DNA of 64,000 nt from JACCYX01 sp964610045 (GCA_964610045.1 CAZSUN010000005.1:1-64000), one strand, 5' to 3'; positions 1-11,474 are shown, numbered from the stretch's first letter. Translations and numbers: made by a program. Notes: generated by a model not told the origin, from the letters alone.

Positions 1-23
1 GCGAAGCGCGTCCACTCTGATAG

Positions 24-77
24 ACGGGCCGACACACACTCGCTGACGCTCGCTGGTCGGCCCCTACAAACGACCGA
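24..77. repeat. 54-bp dispersed repeat, copy A
   Basis: This unit recurs at 26791-26844 with a single mismatch in 54 bases. It contains the inverted arms GGGCCGAC (26-33) and GTCGGCCC (56-63), which enclose the phrase CTCGCTGACGCTCGCTG. A decayed relative lies at 52481-52517. All copies are intergenic and no ORF is conserved between them, so this is a non-coding repeat rather than a gene fragment. Confidence 0.85.
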
Positions 78-116
78 ACGGGGTGTGGAGTGTGTCTGAA
101 GTTTGGACAGCCAGCG

Positions 117-238
117 AAGGGGGATGGACCAGAGCCGCGTGTCCTCCCGGCGACCGTCTGGCGCGATCCGGGAGGACGCGCGCGAGCCGCGCACACGCCA
201 CCGGGGTGATTGCCGGTGCTCGCCTGGTCCTCCCCTCC
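117..238. repeat. GGGGAGG-type miniature inverted-repeat element, copy 1
   Basis: The ends are related inverted repeats: GGGGGATGGACCA on the left and TGGTCCTCCCCTCC at 225-238. Inside is a second hairpin, CCTCCCGG (143-150) against CCGGGAGG (168-175). The inner CCGCGTGTCCTCCCGG matches the right arm of the element between leuC and leuD. This and the repeat at 24-77 fill the 381-base gap before the first gene. I see no supported gene in that gap. Confidence 0.6.
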
Positions 239-381
239 GGTTCGTTGTGCCTGTGGCGCTGGCATACCTCCCCCTGTGAGCGACTCGGGAAGGGGTTAGC
301 GGTGACGATTCTTCGGCTACGCTGTGCGGACTACACAGAAGGCCGAATGCGCCGAACTGTCGGCGAGGCGGCGTAGCGAAC

Positions 382-873
382 CTACCGGTAGTTGGTGAAC
401 TGGAGGGCGACGGGGTAGTCCTCGCCCTGAACGAGTTGAATGACCGCCTGGAGGTCGTCGCGGCTCTTCGCCTGGACCCGCACGGCGTCGCCCTGAATCT
501 GCGGCGTTACCTTCTTGTACTGGTCGCGAATCGACTTGGTGATCTTCTTGGCGATCTCGTCCGGAATCCCCTCCTTGAGGGTGATCACCTGGCGCATGCG
601 CCCGCCCGAGGCTTCCTGCTCTTCACCGTAGTCGAGGATCTTGAGCGACAACTTGCGGCCGATGACGCGGGATTCGAGCACATCGCGGACTGCGCCAAGG
701 CTGTATTCGGAGGCGGTAACGATTGTGATGTCCTTCTCGGTCAGGGAAATTTCGGTCTTGGTATCCTTGAGGTCGTAGCGAGACCGCACGTCACGTTCGG
801 TCTGATCCACCGCGTTCTTCAATTCCTGCCGATCGAACTTCGAAACGATGTCGAATGAGGATGAACTGGCCAA
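382..873 (-). CDS. yajQ: YajQ family nucleotide-binding protein
   Basis: This is a 163-residue protein, the normal length for the YajQ/DUF520 family, and it begins MASSSSFDIVSKFDRQELKN. The family-typical N-terminal FDIVSKxDxQE stretch, the central RYDLKDTKTEI and the C-terminal KDDLQAVI-like segment are recognisable. YajQ proteins have two RRM-like alpha/beta folds and bind nucleotides or RNA; in Xanthomonas and Pseudomonas relatives act as cyclic-di-GMP-binding effectors. The gene stands alone, divergent from the histidine kinase, with 57 bp between their starts. Its precise role here is unknown. Confidence 0.93.
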   Translation of the reverse strand: MASSSSFDIVSKFDRQELKNAVDQTERDVRSRYDLKDTKTEISLTEKDITIVTASEYSLGAVRDVLESRVIGRKLSLKILDYGEEQEASGGRMRQVITLKEGIPDEIAKKITKSIRDQYKKVTPQIQGDAVRVQAKSRDDLQAVIQLVQGEDYPVALQFTNYR

Positions 874-930
874 CGATTTTCCTTCCTTCCGGTGTCATGA
901 CTGACGCCGACATGATACCAGCCGTGTTCC

Positions 931-2052
931 ATGACCTTGTCTGACCGGTACTCGCCTCCTGGAACCAGTGCGGCGAAGGGGAAGGTCGGCAGGATCGTCG
1001 GCCAAAGCCTTGGTGACGTTCCGCTGCTGTTCAAGGTTCTGATCGCCAACGTCGCGATCGTGGTGATCGGCGCCGTGGCTGGCACCTACGTGACGGCGGC
1101 GACCATCGAGGAGACGAACCGGCAAACGCTGGCCTTCGCTTTCGCCGCCATCGGGATCGTTGCCAGCGGCTTGGTGAACTATGCGGTGCTGAGGGCCGCG
1201 CTCCAACCGCTGGAGAGTCTCGAACGGCTGGCTGACCGGGTGCGTGCGGGCGATCTCACGGCGCGAGCGCGGGTCACAGCGGCCAGCGACCCCAGCCTGG
1301 CGCGCCTGGTGGAGACGTTCAATCTGACACTGGACGAGTTGGAACGCGACCGTGCCCAACTGCGCCAACTCGCCATCCAGGTGATTGATGCCCAGGAAGG
1401 TGAGCGCAAGCGGATCGCTCGCGAACTCCACGATGACACTGCCCAGGTGCTGTTTGCCCAGCTGCTCCGCGCAACCGCGCTCAAGTCGTCCGAGCATGCA
1501 GAGGTGCGCCATACGGCCGAGCAGCTGGAATCACTGACGGTTGAGGCCATCGAGAGCGTGCGCCGGCTCGCGCTCGAACTGCGGCCACCCGCGCTGGATG
1601 ACCTCGGGCTGCGCGAAGCGCTGGAGGCACTGGCCCAACGGTTTTGCGATACCAACCAGATCGATGTGGATCTGGACCTGAGTGAATTCCGGAGCCGGGT
1701 GCGTCCCGAAGTGGAACTCGTGTTGTACCGGGTCGCCCAGGAAGCCATCACCAATATCGGCAAGCACGCCGGCGCCACCAGGGTCGGCATCGTCCTCCGC
1801 CAGGGCCACGATCGGATCGACCTGACGATCGACGACAATGGGAAAGGGTTCGATCCGGATCCCGCCGTGATCCGGGACGAGCAAGGCCTTGGGCTTGGTC
1901 TGTTCGGCATGGAAGAGCGCGTCTCGCTGGTGGGCGGCGTCCTCGCGATCCGGCATCTGGCTCCCCACGGCACCAGGGTTGCGGCATCGATTCCCATGTC
2001 GCTGGATACAGCCCTCTCACCGGCGAGAGGGAGGAGACAAGACCGGCCATGA
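931..2052 (+). CDS. NarL/DesK-type sensor histidine kinase
   Basis: The 373-residue protein has two hydrophobic segments near residues 33-57 and 67-88, then a HAMP-like linker (LERLADRVRAGDLTARA). A HisKA_3 dimerisation helix carries the phosphoacceptor His167 in ERKRIARELHDDTAQ. The HATPase domain shows the N box (EAITNIGKHA) and G boxes (DDNGKGFD, GLGLFGMEERV). The region between the membrane segments is only about ten residues, so sensing is probably intramembrane or cytoplasmic. The gene overlaps the next response regulator by 4 nt, so the two are almost certainly a cognate pair. The signal is unknown. Confidence 0.92.
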   Translation: MTLSDRYSPPGTSAAKGKVGRIVGQSLGDVPLLFKVLIANVAIVVIGAVAGTYVTAATIEETNRQTLAFAFAAIGIVASGLVNYAVLRAALQPLESLERLADRVRAGDLTARARVTAASDPSLARLVETFNLTLDELERDRAQLRQLAIQVIDAQEGERKRIARELHDDTAQVLFAQLLRATALKSSEHAEVRHTAEQLESLTVEAIESVRRLALELRPPALDDLGLREALEALAQRFCDTNQIDVDLDLSEFRSRVRPEVELVLYRVAQEAITNIGKHAGATRVGIVLRQGHDRIDLTIDDNGKGFDPDPAVIRDEQGLGLGLFGMEERVSLVGGVLAIRHLAPHGTRVAASIPMSLDTALSPARGRRQDRP

Positions 2053-2720
2053 ACGAACCGACGACCAGGATCAGGATTCTCCTCGCCGATGACCACGGCA
2101 TCGTGCGCGCGGGTTTGCGGGCGCTGCTCGAATCGCAGGCTGACATGGATGTCGTCGCCGAGGCAGAGGACGGCGAAACGGCGATCAACCTGACCCGCGA
2201 ACTCGTTCCCGCAGTCGTGGTGACCGATCTGTCGATGCCCGGTGGAGGACTGGAAGCGATCCGGGAAATAACCAACCTGAAGCTGGGTTCCCGGGTCCTG
2301 GTCCTGACCGTGCACGCCGAGGAGCGGTACCTGCTGCCAGTGCTCGATGCGGGGGGATCCGGGTATGTACGGAAATCCAGCGCACACACCGACCTGCTGG
2401 ACGCGATCCGGACGGTCGCGCGGGGAGAGGTCTTCCTCGATCCTGCCGCCACCAAGACCCTCCTGCGAGGGTATCTCGGGCGGGTGAGTTCCGGCGACGA
2501 GCTCGACCTCGGCCAGGTGCTCTCCGAACGCGAACGCGAGGTGGTGAAGCTCACGGCCGAGGGACACACGGCCCAGCAAGCCGCGGATATCCTCTCGCTG
2601 TCGCCGAAAACCGTGGAAACCTACCGGCACCGGGCGATGCAGAAACTCGGGCTGGCGAACCGGGCGGAACTGGTGCAATACGCCTTGCGGGCTGGACTGT
2701 TGACGAACCACGAGTCCTGA
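2049..2720 (+). CDS. NarL/FixJ-family response regulator
   Basis: This 223-residue protein has an N-terminal receiver domain with the acidic pair in LLADDHG and the phosphoacceptor Asp60 in VVVTDLSMPGG. A C-terminal LuxR-type helix-turn-helix follows (LSEREREVVKLTAEGHTAQQ, then SPKTVETYRHRAMQKLG). Phosphorylation by the upstream kinase would activate DNA binding. A palindrome just downstream (2746-2760) resembles sites of some NarL/NreC-type regulators and could be a target, but that is inference. Confidence 0.94.
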   Translation: MNEPTTRIRILLADDHGIVRAGLRALLESQADMDVVAEAEDGETAINLTRELVPAVVVTDLSMPGGGLEAIREITNLKLGSRVLVLTVHAEERYLLPVLDAGGSGYVRKSSAHTDLLDAIRTVARGEVFLDPAATKTLLRGYLGRVSSGDELDLGQVLSEREREVVKLTAEGHTAQQAADILSLSPKTVETYRHRAMQKLGLANRAELVQYALRAGLLTNHES

Positions 2721-2745
2721 GTGACGCCAACAAGGATTCAGCTGT

Positions 2746-2760
2746 AGGGGAATCCCCGAC
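2746..2760. promoter_or_regulatory. Palindrome TAGGGGAATCCCCGA, candidate regulator site
   Basis: A perfect GGGGA-A-TCCCC inverted repeat lies 26 bp after the response regulator stop, in the 217-bp gap before the MarR gene. It resembles the NreC-type consensus TAGGGNNNNCCCTA at 8 of 10 defined positions. It could serve the upstream two-component system or the downstream MarR gene. No direct evidence links it to either. Confidence 0.3.
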
Positions 2761-2937
2761 ATGGCCTGAACCGAAGTACCATGCCCAGCCCGTCATTTCA
2801 GGCATCAGTTCCCGTTTACACTATCGGCACAAGTTCAGGCTGGTCCCTGTGTCCGTATCCGTACGCCTCGCAAACGCAGGTAGGTAGGTGTCTGACCCGG
2901 CAACCAGCATTCACAGGCTCAGCAGGGGTGGAATTCC

Positions 2938-3465
2938 GTGGTGACCGACATGAACAAGCGATCAGTCCATCCCGGTTGGCTCCATTCGGAACCCATCGCC
3001 GCGGTCGAGATGGAAGAAAACGAAGACAAGGTCCGGTTCGACGCGTTCATGCAGCTCTTGCGCACCGCAGGCGCCCTCGATCGGGCGGCAACCGACGCGT
3101 TGGCCGATCTCGACCTCACCGCCGGGGCGTTTGGAGCCCTGCTGGAGTTGGGGGCTGTAGGTGAGAGCGGCATCGCGCCGTCGGAGCTCGCCCGGCGCCT
3201 CGCCGTCGCGCGACGAACGGCCACGCTCTACGTCGATATCCTCACCCGCCACGGATGGGCCGAACGCCACGCACACCCAGACGACCGGCGAATGGTGCTG
3301 GCGAGCCTGACTCCTACCGGGCAGGCGCTCCTGGCCGAACTCGGGGAGGCGTACAAGCGACGCCTGTCGCAGCTCCTGGGGGAAATTTCGCCGTTGCAGG
3401 CGGAACGGCTCCGGCAATTGCTGGCGCTGGTTCCCACCGATGCGACCGGTCTGCACCAGGCGTAA
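2938..3465 (+). CDS. MarR-family transcriptional regulator
   Basis: The protein is 175 residues from the GTG at 2938; the next in-frame GTG (2941) and ATG (2950) are alternatives. AGGGGTGG about 9 nt upstream supports an early start. The winged-helix core is clear: PSELARRLAVARRTATLYVDILTRHGWAERHAHPDDRRMVLASLTPTG is the usual recognition helix, followed by the D-x-R wing. MarR proteins are dimeric repressors, often controlling their own operon or an adjacent exporter. The neighbours here are convergent glgX and the upstream two-component pair, so no target is evident. Confidence 0.88.
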   Translation: MVTDMNKRSVHPGWLHSEPIAAVEMEENEDKVRFDAFMQLLRTAGALDRAATDALADLDLTAGAFGALLELGAVGESGIAPSELARRLAVARRTATLYVDILTRHGWAERHAHPDDRRMVLASLTPTGQALLAELGEAYKRRLSQLLGEISPLQAERLRQLLALVPTDATGLHQA

Positions 3466-3498
3466 CCAGGGCGTCCAACATCTCCGTCAACCCGGAAC

Positions 3499-3528
3499 AG
3501 GCCATGATCCCCACACGGATCATGGCCT
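3499..3528. terminator. 12-bp hairpin between convergent MarR and glgX genes
   Basis: A perfect stem, AGGCCATGATCC against GGATCATGGCCT, encloses a 6-nt loop. It lies between the 3' ends of two convergent genes, so it could stop transcription from both sides. The T-tract is weak (TTCAACG), so it is a candidate rather than a textbook intrinsic terminator. Confidence 0.6.
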
Positions 3529-3587
3529 TCAACGTTGCTTTCCAATGGCTGGACTGCACCACGGCGACGGCAGATGCGTATCCGGCA

Positions 3588-5738
<2,151 letters not shown>

Positions 5739-5859
5739 GGGTGAATTTTCGCTCCACAGCTGACGCGAGAGGACGGCCGACACCGCTGACTGCCAGCCGG
5801 AGGGCAGGGTTGGGTTCCCCGCTCACCGGTCGTCGGGCAGCCAGTTCCGGTGACTGCGT

Positions 5860-6060
5860 TCAGCTGCTTGATGGAGCCTCAGGCACCGGTTGAACGGTAT
5901 CGGGCATGTCGTCCAGCAACTGCACCTGAATCAGTTCGAATACTTCGGACGAACTGAGGTGCTCGTCCTGAACCATCGAGACAGCCATCGCCGCATCGTT
6001 GGCGTCCACTTCGGTGGAATATTCCTCGCCACCAACCTGGTAGCGCACGTCGTATCGCAT
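5860..6060 (-). CDS. Small hypothetical protein, 66 aa
   Basis: I do not recognise this protein. It starts at an ATG preceded by GGAGAG at good spacing, so translation is likely. It is acidic, with a beta-rich start (MRYDVRYQVGGEEYSTEVDA), a central helix with acidic residues and a Pro-rich tail. The N-terminus looks like a small antiparallel sheet. It lies between glgX and glgE and ends 121 bp from the glgX ATG on the same strand, so it may be co-transcribed with glgX. No function is proposed. Confidence 0.6.
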   Translation of the reverse strand: MRYDVRYQVGGEEYSTEVDANDAAMAVSMVQDEHLSSSEVFELIQVQLLDDMPDTVQPVPEAPSSS

Positions 6061-6384
6061 CGTCTCTCTCCGTTGGCCGGTCGAAATCCTGTCGATCGGC
6101 CTGGCCCCCTAGATGGGGAAGTCAGTCAATGTGGCGGGGCCAACCTCCGGTTCGCCGTGGCAATCTTACGACGGACGTGCAACCGGACCGGATCGAGGCT
6201 CGCCAACCATGCCTCCGTTATCAACAAGGCAACCTCCGCCAGGGTCTGCGCCGGCAGCCACCGGGCTTCCCCTGTCCGTGACGGCAAGGGAGGCGCGTTG
6301 TACCATCTGCCGCAGGAGAAACACGGCGACAGGGGCCAGGTTCGACCGTTGCCGGCGGCGGAATCGGCTTCGAGCGGAGAGTGC
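6061..6384. other. 324-bp gap between the divergent 66-aa gene and glgE
   Basis: This gap should hold the divergent promoters of the small minus-strand gene and of glgE. An open frame runs through it into GlgE, but that part lacks family homology and overlaps the opposite gene, so I treat it as non-coding. I see no clear hairpin, repeat or consensus promoter. Confidence 0.5.
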
Positions 6385-8358
6385 ATGGACGCGCCCAGCG
6401 GCATCCTGATCGAAGATGTTCAACCGCAGGTCGACTGCGGCCGGTACCCCGTGAAACGTGAGACGGGAGACGGGGTCGAGGTTACCGCCGATATCTTCCG
6501 TGACGGGCACGACCTGCTGGTGGCGGTGGTGCAGCATCGCCGTGCCGGGGAGGAGCGCTGGTCCGAAGCGACGATGGAACACGTCGACAACGACCGCTGG
6601 CGCGGCGCGTTCACGGTGCCCGATAACACGACGTACGAATACCGTGTCGCCGCCTTTCCCGATTACCACGGCAGCTGGCTCGACGAAGTGCACAAGAAAC
6701 TCGCCGCCAACGTCGACATCGCGAGTGAGTTGATCGAAGGCATCCACATCATCCAGGAGCTTCGGACCCGGGCCGGCGAGCGCGATCTCGCCATCCTTGA
6801 CGGCGCGATTGCGGATGCGGAATCAGCCAGATCTCAGGCGGGGTCGGTGGAAGCGCTGAACTCCGGACCCCTGCTCGATGTGATTGCCCGGCTCCGGTCA
6901 CGCCGGGGCGGAACGTACTCCGAGCCTACCTTGACCGTCACGGTTGACCGGGTGGCGGCCCGGTTTGCCGCGTGGTACTCGATGTTCCCACGCTCCGCGG
7001 GCACCGAGCCGGACCGCAGCGCAACGTTCGCCGATGTCGAGCGACAACTGCCCCGGATCCAGGACATGGGGTTCGATGTCCTCTACTTCACGCCGATCCA
7101 TCCGATCAGCACCACCAAGCGCAAAGGCCGCAACAATTCGCTGGTCTCGGTGGACGGTGACCCGGGAGTCCCATACGCGATCGGCAGCGCGGAAGGCGGG
7201 CACGACGCGATTCATCCCGACCTTGGCACGTTGGAGGATTTCCGGCATCTGGTCGATCGCGCCGCCGAACACGGCATGGAAATCGCCCTCGATGTCGCCC
7301 TCCAGGGTTCGCCCGAGCATCCGTGGTTGACCGAGCATCCGGAGTGGTTCTTCATCCGGCCGGATGGCACCATCAAGTTCGGCGAAAATCCCCCCAAGAA
7401 ATACGAGGACATGTATCCGCTCAACTTCCAGACGGAGTCGTGGCAATCACTCTGGGACGAGATGCTGCGGATCATCCTGTTCTGGGTCAATAACGGCGTG
7501 AAGACCTTTCGGGTCGACAACCCGCACACCAAGCCGACCGTGTTCTGGGAGTGGCTGATCGCGAACGTCCGCAAGGATCATCCGGACGTGATCTTCCTCT
7601 CGGAAGCGTTCACCCGGCCAAAGGTGATGAAAGCGCTGGCCAAGGCCGGATTCGCCCAGAGCTACACCTACTTCACATGGCGGAATTTCAAGCAGGAACT
7701 CCGGGAGTACGGGGAAGAATTGACCCAGACGTCCGTCAAGGAGTACATGCGGGGTAACTTCTTCACCAACACGCACGACATCCTGCCAACGATCCTGCAG
7801 CAGGGTGGGCGACCGGCCTTCCAGTTCCGGGTCGTGCTCGCGGCAACGATGTCGAGCGTCTACGGTATCTACAGTGGATTCGAACTCTGCGAGAACACAC
7901 CGGTGCCGGGGAAGGAGGAGTACCTCAACTCCGAGAAATACGAGTACAAGGTCTGGGACTGGGACCGACCCGGAAATATCAGCGACTACATCGGACGCCT
8001 CAACCGGATACGCCGCGAGCACCCTGCCCTGCAGGAGTACGATAACCTGCGGTTCATCGACACTTCGGATGACAACATCCTCGCGTACTACAAGGCTACC
8101 CGGGACGGTTCCGATACCATTCTCGTCGTTGTCAATCTCGATCCGTTCCACGCGCACGAGTCCGACATCCGGCTCCCGCTGTGGGACTGGGGGATTGAAG
8201 AGCACGGCCAGTTCCGGGCGCAGGAGCTGTTCACCAACGAACCGTTTCTGTGGACTGGCGCGCACCAGTGGGTGCGACTCGATCCCGGGTATAACCCAGC
8301 GATGATCTTCAGCATCCAGAGATGGGTGCATCAGGATTTTGTGGACCCGAACGTGTGA
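6385..8358 (+). CDS. glgE: Alpha-1,4-glucan:maltose-1-phosphate maltosyltransferase GlgE
   Basis: From the ATG at 6385 (preceded by GGAGAG) the protein is 657 residues, close to the GlgE norm. It has an N-terminal immunoglobulin-like domain, a helical insert (about 100-170), and a GH13 barrel with the nucleophile Asp378 in KTFRVDNPHTK and acid/base Glu407 in FLSEAFTRP. The offset from Streptomyces GlgE catalytic residues (394, 423) is constant. GlgE transfers maltosyl units from maltose-1-phosphate to linear alpha-1,4-glucan in the cytoplasm. The next two genes, treS and mak, make its substrate. The branching enzyme GlgB is not in this window. Confidence 0.95.
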   Translation: MDAPSGILIEDVQPQVDCGRYPVKRETGDGVEVTADIFRDGHDLLVAVVQHRRAGEERWSEATMEHVDNDRWRGAFTVPDNTTYEYRVAAFPDYHGSWLDEVHKKLAANVDIASELIEGIHIIQELRTRAGERDLAILDGAIADAESARSQAGSVEALNSGPLLDVIARLRSRRGGTYSEPTLTVTVDRVAARFAAWYSMFPRSAGTEPDRSATFADVERQLPRIQDMGFDVLYFTPIHPISTTKRKGRNNSLVSVDGDPGVPYAIGSAEGGHDAIHPDLGTLEDFRHLVDRAAEHGMEIALDVALQGSPEHPWLTEHPEWFFIRPDGTIKFGENPPKKYEDMYPLNFQTESWQSLWDEMLRIILFWVNNGVKTFRVDNPHTKPTVFWEWLIANVRKDHPDVIFLSEAFTRPKVMKALAKAGFAQSYTYFTWRNFKQELREYGEELTQTSVKEYMRGNFFTNTHDILPTILQQGGRPAFQFRVVLAATMSSVYGIYSGFELCENTPVPGKEEYLNSEKYEYKVWDWDRPGNISDYIGRLNRIRREHPALQEYDNLRFIDTSDDNILAYYKATRDGSDTILVVVNLDPFHAHESDIRLPLWDWGIEEHGQFRAQELFTNEPFLWTGAHQWVRLDPGYNPAMIFSIQRWVHQDFVDPNV

Positions 8359-8427
8359 TTCGCTGAATCGGGAATGGTTCCCGGTTCGTATTCCCCGCCT
8401 GCGGGAGCGCAGTGGGTGGAGGGTGGC

Positions 8428-10092
8428 ATGCTGAACCGCGACCAATTGTGGTTCAAGGACGCCGTGATCTATCAGATCCCGGTGAAGTCGTTTTTCGACA
8501 GTTCGGGCGATGGCTACGGCGACATTCGCGGGGTGATCGAGAAGCTCGACTACATCCGCGACCTCGGTGTCGATTGCCTCTGGATCATGCCGCTGTACCC
8601 TTCACCGCTCCGCGACGATGGCTACGATATCTCGGACTTCGTTTCGGTCGACCCGACCTATGGCACGGTCGAAGACTTCGCCGAACTGATCGCGTCAGCG
8701 CACGCGCGGGGTATCCGTGTGATAGCCGACCTGATCATGAACCATTCGTCCGACCAGCACGCATGGTTCCAGGAGGCGCGGAGCGATCCCAACTCGCCGA
8801 AGCGCGATTACTACGTCTGGACCGACGATCCGACAACCTACACAGGCACCCGAATCATCTTTACCGATACCGAGGTCTCCAACTGGACGTTCGATCCGGT
8901 TGCCGGCCAGTACTTCTGGCACCGATTCTTCAGTCACCAGCCGGACCTCAACTTCGACAATGAAGACGTCCAGCGCGAAATGCTGGACATCATGCGGTTC
9001 TGGATGAACATCGGGCTCGACGGTTTCCGCTGCGACGCCGTGCCGTATCTCTACGAGCGTGAGGGCACGAACTGCGAAAACCTGCCGGAGACTCATCAGT
9101 ACCTGCGTCGTGCCCGTCAAATGATCGAGACGGAATACCCCGGCGCGATCATGCTGGCCGAGGCCAACCAGTGGCCGAGCGATGTGGTGGAGTACTTCGG
9201 GACCGAGGACGATCCCGAATTCCACATGGCATTCCATTTCCCGCTGATGCCGCGCATGTTCATGGCGATGCGCCGGGAACTGCGGACCCCGATCGTCGAA
9301 ATCATGGAGTCGACCCCGGAAATCGGCCCGGGCAACCAGTGGGCCATCTTCCTGCGCAATCACGACGAACTCACGCTCGAGATGGTGACCGACGCCGAAC
9401 GCGACTACATGTACTACGAGTACGCCAAGGATCCGCGGATGCGGATCAATGTCGGGATCCGGCGACGCCTGGCGCCACTTCTCGACAACGGCCGCCGCCA
9501 GATGGAGATGATGACCTCGCTGCTGATGTCGATGCCGGGCACGCCCTGCCTGTACTACGGCGACGAAATCGGCATGGGCGACAACATCTACATTGGCGAC
9601 CGGAACGGCGTGCGCACCCCGATGCAGTGGTCTGGTGACCGGAATGCGGGTTTCAGCCGGGCAGATTGGGCGAAGCTCTATTCCCCGGTCATCATGGACC
9701 CGGTCTACGGCTACCAGGCGGTGAATGTCGAAGCGCAGAACCGGACACCGACGTCACTGCTGAACTGGAACAAGCGGGTGCTGGCGGTCCGCAAGCGGTA
9801 CAAGGCGTTCGGGCGGGGCTCGCTCCGGTTCCTGCATCCGGAAAACCTCAAGGTGCTGGTATACCTGCGCGAGTACGAGCACGAAGTGCTGCTTTGCGTC
9901 GTCAATCTGAGCCGGTTCGTGCAGTACGCCGAGATCGACCTCTCCGAGTTCGACGGTTGGCAGCCAGTCGAGTTGATCGGTGAGATCCGGTTCCCACCGA
10001 TCGGAACCCTGCCGTACTTCCTGACGCTCGGCCCCCACGGCTTCTACTGGTTCCGGCTCGAACGCCCGAGTGAGGATGAGGAGCCGTCGTGA
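8428..10092 (+). CDS. treS: Trehalose synthase TreS (maltose alpha-D-glucosyltransferase)
   Basis: The GH13 protein is 554 residues from the ATG at 8428, chosen because GGAGGGTGG lies just upstream; an in-frame GTG at 8374 would add 18 residues. Catalytic residues are Asp203 (DGFRCDAVPYLYERE), Glu245 (MLAEANQWP) and Asp313 (FLRNHDELTLEM). The ARDPYLYERE-like loop is typical of TreS. It interconverts trehalose and maltose. The gene sits 69 bp after glgE and overlaps mak by 4 nt. Unlike some bacterial homologues, it is not fused to the maltokinase. Confidence 0.95.
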   Translation: MLNRDQLWFKDAVIYQIPVKSFFDSSGDGYGDIRGVIEKLDYIRDLGVDCLWIMPLYPSPLRDDGYDISDFVSVDPTYGTVEDFAELIASAHARGIRVIADLIMNHSSDQHAWFQEARSDPNSPKRDYYVWTDDPTTYTGTRIIFTDTEVSNWTFDPVAGQYFWHRFFSHQPDLNFDNEDVQREMLDIMRFWMNIGLDGFRCDAVPYLYEREGTNCENLPETHQYLRRARQMIETEYPGAIMLAEANQWPSDVVEYFGTEDDPEFHMAFHFPLMPRMFMAMRRELRTPIVEIMESTPEIGPGNQWAIFLRNHDELTLEMVTDAERDYMYYEYAKDPRMRINVGIRRRLAPLLDNGRRQMEMMTSLLMSMPGTPCLYYGDEIGMGDNIYIGDRNGVRTPMQWSGDRNAGFSRADWAKLYSPVIMDPVYGYQAVNVEAQNRTPTSLLNWNKRVLAVRKRYKAFGRGSLRFLHPENLKVLVYLREYEHEVLLCVVNLSRFVQYAEIDLSEFDGWQPVELIGEIRFPPIGTLPYFLTLGPHGFYWFRLERPSEDEEPS

Positions 10093-11474
10093 CGTTCGAG
10101 GATCCGAAGGGCAGCCGGGATCAGGCGTTCATTGCCTGGCTCTCGGCTCAGCGATGGTACGGTGACAAGTCGCGGGTGGTTGCCGGACATTCGCGACTCC
10201 CGATCACCCGGATCCCCATGCAAGGAGCAACCGTCGCGATCTCCGCCGACACCGTGACCTTCGAGGATGGCAGCGCCTCGACGTACCTCGTGACCCTGGA
10301 CGATGCCACTCCGCCGCGAGATGCGACGGCACGGCCAGGTTTCCTTGCCTGGCTGGCGGCAGGATTCGAGGAAGGATTGGAGCTTCCGGCGAGCGATCTC
10401 GCCGGCGCATCGCTGCACTGGGAGTCGCCCTCCGAACTCACCGAGCGCTGGACGACACTCCCGGCACGGCTCCTCTCCGGCGAGCAGAGCAACAGTTCGA
10501 TCATCTACGGTGATGCCGCAGTCCTGAAACTCTTCCGTAAACTCCAACCAGGCACCAATCCGGATTCCGAGATCGTCGCCTTCCTGACCGGTCGAACGGG
10601 ATTCCGGCACGTACCCACCTACCTTGGCGGGCTCGTGTTGCGGTTTGACGACGGACGGGATTCGATCGAACTCGCGGCAGTCCAGGGGTTCGTCTCCAAT
10701 CAAGGTGATTGCTGGCGTTGGTTGCCGGCTGCGCTACTGGAAGGTTCAGCAGCCGAGCGTACTGCCCTGCTCGATCAGGTCGGCCTGCTGGGTCAGCGCA
10801 CCGGTGAACTTCACGCGGCGTTGGCGAGCGGCGATGACCTGCCAGCATTCGCGCCGGAGTATCACGACGCGAGTGAGGCCGGACGGGTTGCCGCACGAAT
10901 CCGCGACGAAGTCGCGGTCACCTGCAACAGCCTGCGCGCGAAGGGAGCGCTCACGGCGCCGGATGCCGATCGCCTCCAGCACGCGCTCGTTCAGCGGCTG
11001 GGTGATGGCAGCGTCCTGGCGGGTCTACCCCGAATCCGGGTACACGGCGATTACCATCTCGGGCAGGTGCTTCGCGTGGGCAACGACTTCGTCATCATCG
11101 ACTTCGAGGGGGAGCCGTCGCGGACGATGGCGGAACGTCGCCAGAAGCACTCACCATTCAAGGACGTAGCGGGGATGCTCCGTTCGCTCGACTATGCGGT
11201 TTCGTCGGCGAGCTTCTCGGCCAGCGAACCCGACGTGCCGCTCCTGATGGAGTGGGGGCGAGCGGCAGAGGCACGGTTCGTCGATCGGTACCGGGCTGCG
11301 GTGACTGCCTCGCCGGTGCGGCTTGTCCCGGACGACGCCCTGGCGTTCACCCTCGCGCTCGACCTGTACATGGTCGACAAGGCGGTGTATGAAGTCCGGT
11401 ACGAACTGGACAACCGGCCGGACTGGCTCCGCATCCCGCTTGATGGCCTCCAGCGCATCGCGCAGGGGTTCTGA
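10089..11474 (+). CDS. mak: Maltokinase (Mak/Pep2)
   Basis: This 461-residue protein has an aminoglycoside-phosphotransferase-like fold. The N-terminal cap contains the family pattern AWLSAQRWYGDKSR. A Lys near 147 (AVLKLFRKL) would contact ATP. The catalytic loop HGDYHLGQ is at 319-326 and the metal-binding IIDFEGEP motif near 336-343. It phosphorylates maltose to alpha-maltose-1-phosphate, the GlgE donor. The 4-nt overlap with treS fits the known TreS-Mak enzyme partnership. The start is GTG. Together glgE-treS-mak form a compact trehalose-to-alpha-glucan route. Confidence 0.93.
   Translation: MTFEDPKGSRDQAFIAWLSAQRWYGDKSRVVAGHSRLPITRIPMQGATVAISADTVTFEDGSASTYLVTLDDATPPRDATARPGFLAWLAAGFEEGLELPASDLAGASLHWESPSELTERWTTLPARLLSGEQSNSSIIYGDAAVLKLFRKLQPGTNPDSEIVAFLTGRTGFRHVPTYLGGLVLRFDDGRDSIELAAVQGFVSNQGDCWRWLPAALLEGSAAERTALLDQVGLLGQRTGELHAALASGDDLPAFAPEYHDASEAGRVAARIRDEVAVTCNSLRAKGALTAPDADRLQHALVQRLGDGSVLAGLPRIRVHGDYHLGQVLRVGNDFVIIDFEGEPSRTMAERRQKHSPFKDVAGMLRSLDYAVSSASFSASEPDVPLLMEWGRAAEARFVDRYRAAVTASPVRLVPDDALAFTLALDLYMVDKAVYEVRYELDNRPDWLRIPLDGLQRIAQGF

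Noticed and set aside
83..376. 97-codon plus-strand ORF near the left end
   Set aside because: It lies across two repeat elements, has no ribosome-binding site and reads as low-complexity Arg/Gly/Ser. Coding is not supported.
1179..2762. 527-codon minus-strand ORF over the two-component genes
   Set aside because: It is antisense to well-recognised kinase and regulator genes, and its product is Ser/Arg-rich as expected for a GC-rich shadow frame.
5890..6384. 165-codon N-terminal extension of the GlgE frame
   Set aside because: It is unlike the GlgE family, overlaps an opposite small gene with a good ribosome-binding site, and GlgE aligns from the ATG at 6385.
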